This document shows positions 7,936-14,732 of a stretch of 39,340 bases of DNA, piece by piece (position 1 is the stretch's first letter; each line of letters begins with the position of its first letter). The translations under genes were made by a program, and so were the position numbers. The stretch is from NCBI GenBank assembly GCA_945860415.1, contig CAMAQA010000024.1, forward strand, positions 1 to 39,340, written 5' to 3'. This DNA is from Bacteriovorax stolpii. GTDB taxonomy: Bacteria > Bdellovibrionota > UBA1018. The notes below the pieces were generated by a model that made no database searches, was not told the DNA's origin, and worked only from the letters and a program-made list of their open reading frames with translations.

Positions 7936-8463
7936 GTGACCTCGAAAAAGACTTCTGCTGTGGCGACCATGACTGAATTTCTGGGAGGCAAGCTCTGGTA
8001 CCTCCGCGAAGGCGGCGAAGTGACCGTCGGGCTGATGGCCTCCACGATCGAGGACATCGGCGCCGTGCAGTCGGTCGATTTTCCGGACACCGCTGGATCC
8101 GTCGAAGCCGGTGATGTCATCGCCATCATCGAAGGCGATCGCGACACCTTCGAGGTGACCGCCCCGATGGACGGGTTTATCCTGGAAGTCAACGGCGCTG
8201 CCGAGGACGAGCCGAACATCATCTCCGATGATCCCACCGAAGAAGGCTGGGTGATCAAGCTCGAGCCCATGGATCTCGACGAGTCCGAACAAGACGACGA
8301 AGACGAAGACCTCGACGATGAGGACGAAGATGAAGACGAGGACTTCGATGACGAGGACTTCGACGATGAAGATGAGGACGAAGACGACGAAGACGAAGAC
8401 TTCGACGACGAAGACGAGGACTCCGAAGAGGAAGAGTCCGACGACGAAGACAGTCGCCGCTGA
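7936..8463 (+). CDS. GcvH-like (lipoyl-fold) protein lacking the lipoyl lysine, with a long acidic tail
   Basis: 175 aa. It starts at GTG with AAGGAG nine bases upstream. Residues ~15-110 follow the glycine-cleavage H-protein plan: GGEVTVGLMASTIEDIG, VQSVDFPDTAGSVEAGDVIA, IIEGDRDTFEV, APMDGFILEVN, then DDPTEEGWVIKLEP. In GcvH the lysine of VExVK carries lipoate; here the aligned residue is Arg69 (EGDRDTF), so the protein should not be lipoylated. From residue ~115 the tail is almost only Asp and Glu. The family normally shuttles aminomethyl groups in glycine cleavage, but without the lysine, and with no gcvT or gcvP nearby, a scaffold or regulatory role is more likely (inference). The acidic tail may bind cations or basic proteins. 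Confidence 0.75.
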   Translation: MTSKKTSAVATMTEFLGGKLWYLREGGEVTVGLMASTIEDIGAVQSVDFPDTAGSVEAGDVIAIIEGDRDTFEVTAPMDGFILEVNGAAEDEPNIISDDPTEEGWVIKLEPMDLDESEQDDEDEDLDDEDEDEDEDFDDEDFDDEDEDEDDEDEDFDDEDEDSEEEESDDEDSRR

Positions 8464-8509
8464 GTCTTCCCCAAGCGGGAAGGGCTCTCTTCCACTAGAC
8501 GAACCGGGC

Positions 8510-9583
8510 ATGGACTGGACCAGCGCCGTCCTATCGGTCGGGCATCAGCCTGGGGTCGAATGGACGGAGTCTCAGCGCCAGCTCTTTCAGTCCTTTCAAT
8601 CCAATTTGGTGTCGCTTCTCTCGCACGAGCTGCGCACGCCGCTCATGTCCATTCTCAATGCGCTGTCGGCCATCGATGAGCAGGGCGCCCCGATCGGACT
8701 CATGAGCGTGCCCGAGGCGCTCGAGATGGCTCGGAAAAGTGCGCGCAAGCTCGAAGCCGCGCTCTCCACCGTTCTCGATCTGGCCGCCTGGGAGGCCGGA
8801 GTCCTGAAGGTGCATGTCGCCGAGAGTTCACTCGGGCACTGCCTCCGACAGAGCACGCTGGCCAGCCTCGCTCCGCCGGCGCTCGACGACCAGAGCCCGA
8901 TCCTTGCCGATTCATCCAAGCTCTCGCGTGCGCTCTCGCGCCTCCAGGATTTCCTGGAGGCGTGCGGTACCGATCTCCAGCTCCACCTGCGATCCAGGCG
9001 CCTGACGATCGAAGTCAAGCTCAACACGCAGGCGCTTTCCGAGCGTGACTGGCAGGGTCTCTGGCATGAGGTGCTGGTGGCGCGTGAAGCAGGGGGCAGC
9101 CTTCCTCTGCACGTCTTTGCGGGAGTGCTCCAGTCCGAGCGCGAATTCCTGTCTCGGTCTCGCGAAGGGCTGGGTGCCGAGCTGCACCTGGTGGCTGAAA
9201 TCCTCCGCCAGCACGAGGCCAGGTTCGAAGCCGGGCTCCATTCCACTTCGGACGGAAGGATCCTTCGACTGGAGACGGAGATTCCGAAGATCGAAGGATC
9301 ACGGCGCGTTGCCGAGGTCCTGCGTTCTCGGATTTGGAAACCTGGCGCGACGGCTCCGGCTCGCGTCGTCATTCGCGCGCACGCTCAACCCACCGAGGGC
9401 GCGTTTGCGATTGATCCTGTGAACGGGCCCTGGGTCGAGATCCGCGATCCTCGGGCGCCGTCCTTCGCCGAACGCGCTTCCCGGGGGCCGGAGCTCCATT
9501 GTCCCGAAGAGGGCCATGATGCCGAGGCGCTTCTGGCTGAGCTTCTCACAAGATTTCGCCGTGTCCGTTCCGACACGGATTGA
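8510..9583 (+). CDS. Histidine-kinase-like protein with DHp H-box but no recognisable ATPase domain
   Basis: About 357 aa from the ATG at 8510. Upstream codons in frame only read through the acidic repeat of the previous gene. Residues ~24-75 are a dimerisation/phosphoacceptor domain with the H-box LLSHELRTPLMSIL (His39), and a second helix continues to about LDLAAWEAG. A region like the pre-N-box part of a kinase follows (DSSKLSRALSRLQDFL, LTIEVKLN). No N-box, DxGxG or GxGxG glycine loop can be seen, so ATP binding by the usual Bergerat fold is unlikely. There is no membrane segment, so it is cytoplasmic. It could act as a phosphotransfer or docking partner of another kinase (inference). It is probably co-transcribed with the GcvH-like gene (46-bp gap). 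The final ~200 residues match nothing I know. Confidence 0.6.
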   Translation: MDWTSAVLSVGHQPGVEWTESQRQLFQSFQSNLVSLLSHELRTPLMSILNALSAIDEQGAPIGLMSVPEALEMARKSARKLEAALSTVLDLAAWEAGVLKVHVAESSLGHCLRQSTLASLAPPALDDQSPILADSSKLSRALSRLQDFLEACGTDLQLHLRSRRLTIEVKLNTQALSERDWQGLWHEVLVAREAGGSLPLHVFAGVLQSEREFLSRSREGLGAELHLVAEILRQHEARFEAGLHSTSDGRILRLETEIPKIEGSRRVAEVLRSRIWKPGATAPARVVIRAHAQPTEGAFAIDPVNGPWVEIRDPRAPSFAERASRGPELHCPEEGHDAEALLAELLTRFRRVRSDTD

Positions 9584-9614
9584 CGGTTCTCAGGCTGCGG
9601 TTGATTCTTTAGAA

Positions 9615-11720
9615 GTGAGAGTGTGGCTTCCGTACCTGCCGCATCCTCGGATCCGGAAGATCCCTGGACCGGCGCTTTTTCTGTGTTTCGTCATCTCGAC
9701 GCTGGCGTCGAGCGCTCCTGCGCATGCCGCGCCCAAGCCGCGAGGCGTCGCGCGTCCGGTGGTGCAAGCCTGCCAAGACACGCAACAGCTCTGGGTCAGC
9801 CAGCCGCTCCTCGAAAAATTGTCGGTCGAAGGAATCGAGAAGGCGGTCAGCGACTTTGCGGCCGAGGCGACGGGCTCGAAAAAGCCCGATTCCTCAAAGC
9901 CTGGACCCTCCTTTCGTGAAACCCTGTCGAAGGTGGACGTTCGAAAAGAGGCCCAGTGGCCGAAGATGCTCCTGGCGGATGGCGACACTCCTGCCGAGGC
10001 AGGCTTCATGATTCCTTCCGAGTTTCGAGCGTCGAACCTCCAGATTCCGCAGCTTCGGTTCGGCAGGCCCGAAATCGAGGCGCAGACGGATGCCGCCGGA
10101 AAGCCCCTTGCCAACCGCTACCGCGTGCGGGTTCCGGTCGAGGAGCTCGATGTCACGATGGATGTCGGGCTCGACTCGAAAATTCCGGGAGGAAAATCCC
10201 AGGCTCTCTTCGGAATCCAGGGCCTTCGTGCCTCGCTCGATCGCAGCAATGCGGCGGGAGTTCCCGCACCGGTGATCGAGTACGAGGTCGAGCTCCAGCC
10301 CGGACAGACTCTGGCCGACGCCATCGAGATCCAGGCCCAAAGCGGTCGTTTTCATCTTCCGGCGTCGCAGCTTGATATCGGACTCGCCATCAAGAAGGGC
10401 GATGAAAAGCGTCGTCAGGCTTTCGAGCAGGCCCTGAACTCTCCCGAGCTTGCTGCGCTTTCCGCCAGGATTTCCCAGGTGAAGAACCGGCAGGAGCTCG
10501 AACGCCTGCTGTCTTCGGATGAGCTTCGGGGGCTCGAAAGTCGCCACCCCGGTATTGGTGAGCACCTCGCGGCGTTCGTGAAGCAGGAATGTTCAGGACT
10601 TTATCTGAAGGACGAACGCCAGATTGAGCTCTCGCAGTCGATGCTTGTGCGCGAGATCCAGATGAAGCTGGCCCTCGATGCCTTGAAACCCCAGGTGGCG
10701 AATCGCTCCAGTCTCGAGGCGCTCATGCTGATGCGCATGCTGGTGATTTTTGCAGGCAGGGTCGAAACCGATGAAAGAAACAGTCTCGCCTCCGGAGCGA
10801 AGTCCTCGGTGCCACCGATCGGCAGCGAAGGGCAGACGCCCCTCTACGATGGAATGCCGGGAGTCTACCCTGTGCTGAACGAAAAGCTCGGTCCCCTGCT
10901 GGCCGAGCGCCTGGCCGCCTCGCTTCGCGGCTCGAAGCTTGCCGAGCCGTTTGCGCTGACCGTTCCCGGAAAAACTCCGGCGGATCTCTTGAACGGCGAT
11001 CCTCGCGCCAAGGCTCGGCCCTTTCAGCCCCGTGACCGAACTTTTGAAACTCGCCGGTGGTCTCCTGCAAATCCGGCAGTGGGAGGGGCAGTGGCGTCGG
11101 TCGCCAAGTGCGGCGATGGCGGCGAGGCACCTCCCAATTCCACCTCGTGGTTGAAGCCCGAGCTTGCCGCCCGGCTGGCCAAATCCGGAAGTGCAGCCGT
11201 GGGCATTACCGTCGACGAAGTGAACAGCTACCTCGCCGAAGCCTTTTCAGAAAAATCTCAGAACGAGGTCGAATATCCCGACAAGAAACTCCGCCTGACC
11301 TTCACCGAGCCGCCGAAACTGCTGGTCGAAAAGGCCCAGAAAACCGGCCAGAATGCGTTGTACCTCGATGTCGAGATGCGCGAGCGCCGGGCTGGCATTG
11401 GTGGGTTTCTTTCGGGCGGCACCAGCGTTCGCTCGAAGGTTCGCGTCTACCAGGATCAAAAAGGCATGCTGCGGCTCGATGCCTCGAGAACCGGACAGCG
11501 GATGGATGATCGCGATGTGGTCGGAGTCTTCGATACCCTGCTTCAGGCGCTCACCGGCCGAATGTTCGCCAAGGGGGTCTTCATGCGCTCGAAGGTGATT
11601 CCGGGGTTGAATGAGTCGATTCAGATCGAACCCCGGATTGGCGACTGGCGGATCAATGCCCTCGAGCCGTCGACCGACGGCAAGCGCGTCGTCCTGGGGG
11701 TCAAACCAGTAGATTCGTGA
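9615..11720 (+). CDS. Large exported protein of unknown function
   Basis: I do not recognise a family. The frame is open from an ATG at 9516 (ATG 9519 has GAAGAGGG just upstream), overlapping the previous gene. The GTG at 9615 is preferred because it gives a normal signal peptide (VRVWLPYLPHPRIRKIPG, then ALFLCFVISTLASSAPAHA, cleaved before APKPRG); this choice is uncertain. The mature ~660 residues contain alternating helical segments and beta-rich parts (YRVRVPVEELDVTMDVGL, NALYLDVEMRER, SKVRVYQDQKGMLRLDASR), consistent with a periplasmic or outer-membrane-associated protein. Three isolated cysteines are visible (ACQD, QECSG, AKCGD). No catalytic motif is seen. It is followed by the hairpin repeats at 11728-11854 rather than by a U-tract terminator. 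Confidence 0.6.
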   Translation: MRVWLPYLPHPRIRKIPGPALFLCFVISTLASSAPAHAAPKPRGVARPVVQACQDTQQLWVSQPLLEKLSVEGIEKAVSDFAAEATGSKKPDSSKPGPSFRETLSKVDVRKEAQWPKMLLADGDTPAEAGFMIPSEFRASNLQIPQLRFGRPEIEAQTDAAGKPLANRYRVRVPVEELDVTMDVGLDSKIPGGKSQALFGIQGLRASLDRSNAAGVPAPVIEYEVELQPGQTLADAIEIQAQSGRFHLPASQLDIGLAIKKGDEKRRQAFEQALNSPELAALSARISQVKNRQELERLLSSDELRGLESRHPGIGEHLAAFVKQECSGLYLKDERQIELSQSMLVREIQMKLALDALKPQVANRSSLEALMLMRMLVIFAGRVETDERNSLASGAKSSVPPIGSEGQTPLYDGMPGVYPVLNEKLGPLLAERLAASLRGSKLAEPFALTVPGKTPADLLNGDPRAKARPFQPRDRTFETRRWSPANPAVGGAVASVAKCGDGGEAPPNSTSWLKPELAARLAKSGSAAVGITVDEVNSYLAEAFSEKSQNEVEYPDKKLRLTFTEPPKLLVEKAQKTGQNALYLDVEMRERRAGIGGFLSGGTSVRSKVRVYQDQKGMLRLDASRTGQRMDDRDVVGVFDTLLQALTGRMFAKGVFMRSKVIPGLNESIQIEPRIGDWRINALEPSTDGKRVVLGVKPVDS

Positions 11721-11727
11721 GCTGATT

Positions 11728-11777
11728 CCCGGGCTGGCGCGAGCCTGGCCTCTGGGCTGGCATGAGCCAGCCATCTG
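11728..11777. repeat. 50-bp hairpin repeat, copy 1
   Basis: It begins CCCGGGCTGGCGCGAGC and ends GAGCCAGCCATCTG. It contains the perfect hairpin GGCTGGC-ATGA-GCCAGCC and a shorter GGCT/AGCC stem. It matches copy 2 (11805-11854) at 49 of 50 positions. A third hairpin, AACCGGC-GCGG-GCCGGTT, lies in the 27-bp gap between them. Confidence 0.85.
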
Positions 11778-11804
11778 GTCTCTGAACCGGCGCGGGCCGG
11801 TTTC

Positions 11805-11854
11805 CCCGGGCTGGCGCGAGACTGGCCTCTGGGCTGGCATGAGCCAGCCATCTG
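11805..11854. repeat. 50-bp hairpin repeat, copy 2
   Basis: Near-identical direct copy of 11728-11777 (one C-to-A difference), ending 18 bp before the miaB start codon. The pair looks like a REP-type palindromic element. It may fold into successive stems in the mRNA between the exported-protein gene and miaB, protecting or attenuating the transcript. Confidence 0.85.
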
Positions 11855-11872
11855 CGGTACGACCGCCGCCAT

Positions 11873-13495
11873 ATGTCCCAGTCCCAATCCGGTGCCCCGC
11901 GCGAGGCCAAGTCCTTCTACGTCAAGACCTTCGGCTGCCAGATGAACGTGGCCGATTCCGAGCGCATGATGTCGCTGCTTGCGGAAAAAGGAATGACCCC
12001 GGCTAAGGCCGCGAGCGAGGCCGACTTGATCCTCATCAACGGCTGCACGGTGCGCGAGAAGGCCGTCCACAAGGCCGTCTCGCAGCTCGGCGTCTACCAC
12101 CACGAAACCAAGGGCAGCAAAAAGCCCCCCATCATTGGCATCGGCGGCTGCGTCGGGCAGCTCGAAAAGCAGGCGCTCTTCAAGCGTGCTCCCTACCTCG
12201 ATTTCGTCTTCGGCACCGACACGATCGACAACCTGCCCGAGATCGTCTCACGCGTCGAAAACGGCGAGCGCCACATCGTGTACGCCGAGTTCGACAAGAG
12301 CATGGACTACAGCACCGAAACCAAGGTTCTCGGCGCCAAGGCGCAGGCCTTCGTCAACATCATGAAGGGCTGCGACAAGTACTGCACGTACTGCATCGTT
12401 CCGTTCACTCGCGGAAAAGAAAAGTCGCGCACCATCGACGAGGTGCTGAACGACATGGCCCGTCTCGTGGCCACCGGAGTGCGCGAAATCACGCTCCTCG
12501 GCCAAAACGTCAATTCCTTCGGAAAAGGAAATCCCAACACGAAGGATCGCACGCCGCGCGAACTCCAGAATCGTATCGGCAAGGTAGGCCCCCGCGAAGG
12601 CGAAGAGAACTTCCCGATGCTCCTGCGCGCCATCGACTCCGATCCGAGGCTCGCCAAGCTCCGCTGGATCCGTTTCACTTCCTCGCATCCGCTGGATTTC
12701 AGCGATGAACTGATCGAGTGCTACGCTCCTGTTGCCGGCTCGGCGCGGGCCGAGCAGTTGGGTCTCCAGGTCGGCGGAGTATCCAAGCTCGCTCCGCAGC
12801 TCCACCTTCCGGTCCAGAGCGGATCGAACGCCGTCCTCCAGAAGATGGGCCGCCACCACAAGATCGAAGGCTACTTCGAGCAGATGGATCGTCTTCGCGA
12901 AATTTGTCCTGACGTTGGACTTTCGACTGACCTGATCGTGGGCTTTCCGACGGAAACCGACGAAGACTTCCAGCAGACTCTGAAGCTCCTCGATCGCGTT
13001 CAGTACGACAACATCTATGCGTTTGCCTACAGCCCGCGCCCCGGCACCCGCGCCGCAAAGCTGAAGGATGATGTTCCGAACTCGGTCAAGAATGAGCGGC
13101 TGAACACTCTTCTAAAACACCAGCTCGCCATTGCGGAAAAGCGCTACGCCTCGCGCATCGGCAAGGAGATGGAAATCCTGGTCGAAGGACTCGCACGCCA
13201 CCAGAACATGGTCGACGCGCCCGATGCCGGCAAGTCGGCAGGCCCCACCGGCCAGAAAAAGGACTATCCCGCAGGCTCGCGCGTCTGGACGGGGCACACG
13301 CCCTGCGGCCGCGTCTGCAACTTCGTCAGCGACTCTCCGCGCTCGCTCATGGGCCGGTTCGTGCGGGTGAAGATCACGGCCTCGACCTCGCTCTCGCTCA
13401 CCGGTGAACTGATCCACGATCCGTTCGAAGCCGAGCGCAGCGGTGAGATCCTGCAGGAAATGTCGGCGCCGATTTCCTCGGAGATCGTGGGATGA
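11873..13495 (+). CDS. miaB: tRNA-2-methylthio-N6-dimethylallyladenosine synthase MiaB
   Basis: A radical-SAM methylthiotransferase that adds a methylthio group to i6A37 of tRNAs reading UNN codons, using two 4Fe-4S clusters. The N-terminal UPF0004 domain has the three cluster cysteines C22 (TFGCQMN), C58 (INGCTVR) and C93 (GGCVG). The radical-SAM motif CDKYCTYC gives C167, C171 and C174. FPTETDEDF is conserved, and a TRAM-like tail (GHTPCGRVCNFV, GRFVRVKITAS) binds RNA. At 540 aa it is longer than the usual 440-480 because of inserts at ~220-245 (after GNPNTKDRTP), ~285-305 and in the TRAM region (~440-465). The start is the ATG before SQSQSGAPR. Its stop overlaps the next gene by ATGA, so the three genes are translationally coupled. 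Confidence 0.95.
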   Translation: MSQSQSGAPREAKSFYVKTFGCQMNVADSERMMSLLAEKGMTPAKAASEADLILINGCTVREKAVHKAVSQLGVYHHETKGSKKPPIIGIGGCVGQLEKQALFKRAPYLDFVFGTDTIDNLPEIVSRVENGERHIVYAEFDKSMDYSTETKVLGAKAQAFVNIMKGCDKYCTYCIVPFTRGKEKSRTIDEVLNDMARLVATGVREITLLGQNVNSFGKGNPNTKDRTPRELQNRIGKVGPREGEENFPMLLRAIDSDPRLAKLRWIRFTSSHPLDFSDELIECYAPVAGSARAEQLGLQVGGVSKLAPQLHLPVQSGSNAVLQKMGRHHKIEGYFEQMDRLREICPDVGLSTDLIVGFPTETDEDFQQTLKLLDRVQYDNIYAFAYSPRPGTRAAKLKDDVPNSVKNERLNTLLKHQLAIAEKRYASRIGKEMEILVEGLARHQNMVDAPDAGKSAGPTGQKKDYPAGSRVWTGHTPCGRVCNFVSDSPRSLMGRFVRVKITASTSLSLTGELIHDPFEAERSGEILQEMSAPISSEIVG

Positions 13496-14010
13496 TCCTG
13501 TCTCACCACGGCTGCACTCCCCAGCTCGCTCCGGATGTCTTCATCGCGCCGAGCGCCGACATCATCGGCGAGGTCGCGATCGGGGCCCAGTCGAGCGTCT
13601 GGTTTCAGGTCGTCATCCGTGGCGACGTCAATTGGATCAAAATCGGCTCACGCACGAACATCCAGGACCACAGCATGCTCCATGTCACGCGGCGGAAGTC
13701 GCCGCTCACGATCGGCGATGAGGTCACGATCGGCCATCGGGTCACGCTTCATGGCTGCACCATTGGCAACCGCGTGCTCCTCGGCATGGGAGCCATCGTT
13801 CTCGATGACGCCGTCATCGGTGATGACTGCATCGTCGGGGCAGGGGCGCTCGTCACCCAGAAGATGCAAGTACCCGCAGGATCGCTCGTCTTCGGAAGCC
13901 CAGCGAAGGTGATCCGGCCCTTGAAGGAAGAAGAGCTGGCTTTCCTGAAGGTGTCCGCGCAAAATTACGTGGGTGACTCCGAGGATTATCGGCGTCTCCT
14001 GCATCCATGA
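13492..14010 (+). CDS. Gamma-carbonic-anhydrase-family left-handed beta-helix protein
   Basis: 172 aa, the usual length of the YrdA/PaaY group. Hexapeptide repeats run from ~16 to ~145 (APSADIIGEVAIG, SVWFQVVIRGD, IGSRTNIQDHSMLHV, TIGHRVTLHGC, VLLGMGAIVLDDAVIG), followed by a C-terminal helix (LKEEELAFLKVSA). The zinc-ligand histidines of gamma-carbonic anhydrases appear conserved: His64 (MLHV), His82 (IGHRV) and His87 (LHGC), with the Arg-Asp of IRGD. Proteins of this group bind metal in trimers; carbonic anhydrase activity is proven for only some, so the substrate is unknown. It overlaps miaB and the next gene by 4 bp (ATGA) at both ends, so all three form one operon. Confidence 0.9.
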   Translation: MILSHHGCTPQLAPDVFIAPSADIIGEVAIGAQSSVWFQVVIRGDVNWIKIGSRTNIQDHSMLHVTRRKSPLTIGDEVTIGHRVTLHGCTIGNRVLLGMGAIVLDDAVIGDDCIVGAGALVTQKMQVPAGSLVFGSPAKVIRPLKEEELAFLKVSAQNYVGDSEDYRRLLHP

Positions 14011-14723
14011 CGAACAAGATTCCTTCGAAGGTCAAATCTCGCTACTTCCAGCCTCCGAAGTTCTCGGACGGCCTGCGTCGTTTCGGTCTCCTAGCCATCC
14101 TGGCGTACTTCGCTGGATTTTATCTGATGGGAATCGTCGCTTCGGATGAGTCCATCCGGAAGGCCGCCGCAAAACACATTCCGATCAGTCCCGCACCGTT
14201 CTCGCTTCAGGGTTCTCCTCTCGAGCTGGCTCAGGGAGTTCATTCGCTGTTCTGGCACTACCTCACCCATGTGCCGGAGCAGTGTTCTGATTCGTCGCGC
14301 GCCGTGAACAACTTCCAGCGCCTTCAGTGCGGAGAGTTCTGGGACCGCCTCTCGGAGCTGGGATGGGTCTCGTCCATTCCCTTTTTGTTTTCCCTGGGTT
14401 TCCTGTTCTTCGCGCTAGACGGAGTGCGTCAACGTTTTCAGAAGGCTCGTCGCAAGATCAATCAGGAAAAATCCACGGGGCTGGCCATCGTGACCGATCC
14501 CGCCGAAGCCTCTCCCGACCGCATCTCCTGGTGGTACGGCGTGCAGCCGATCACCGTGCAAGTGGCTGATGGCAAACAGGTCGTGGCCTACCTTCCGCCG
14601 GAGGCCCCGGTGCCTCCGCCCGGCGAGAAGGTGGCCCTGTACGAATGGGGAAAAATCGGGGGACAAAAGCGCTTCTTTGCCGTCCTTTACGCCCCGCACG
14701 TGGCGGTGTTACAGGGGGGGTGA
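14007..14723 (+). CDS. Inner-membrane protein of unknown function with two membrane helices
   Basis: 238 aa. It has a basic N-terminus, a first membrane helix (FGLLAILAYFAGFYLMGIV, ~27-45), a soluble loop of ~70 residues with two cysteines (EQCSDSS, LQCGEF) that may form a disulfide, and a second helix (WVSSIPFLFSLGFLFFALDG, ~118-138). A basic stretch (RQRFQKARRK) and a ~90-residue cytoplasmic domain (WWYGVQPITVQVADGKQ, PPGEKVALYEWG) follow. The loop is probably periplasmic by the positive-inside rule. No family is recognised. It is the last gene of the miaB operon and ends 9 bp before dnaE, so dnaE may be read with it. Confidence 0.7.
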   Translation: MTNKIPSKVKSRYFQPPKFSDGLRRFGLLAILAYFAGFYLMGIVASDESIRKAAAKHIPISPAPFSLQGSPLELAQGVHSLFWHYLTHVPEQCSDSSRAVNNFQRLQCGEFWDRLSELGWVSSIPFLFSLGFLFFALDGVRQRFQKARRKINQEKSTGLAIVTDPAEASPDRISWWYGVQPITVQVADGKQVVAYLPPEAPVPPPGEKVALYEWGKIGGQKRFFAVLYAPHVAVLQGG

Positions 14724-14732
14724 GTCCTCCCC

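Noticed and set aside
7855..8511. Minus-strand frames of ~200 codons opposite the acidic tail (poly-Ser or Val/Phe repeats)
   Set aside because: They are reverse readings of the GAC/GAA repeat that encodes the Asp/Glu tail of the GcvH-like protein.
11728..11854. CRISPR array
   Set aside because: There are only two 50-bp units, with a 27-bp gap, each an internal hairpin, and no cas genes nearby.
11247..11910. Minus-strand frames containing repeated MPAQRP/SCQPRGQ peptides
   Set aside because: The peptides are translations of the 50-bp hairpin repeats and the antisense of the exported-protein gene; no ribosome-binding site or family.
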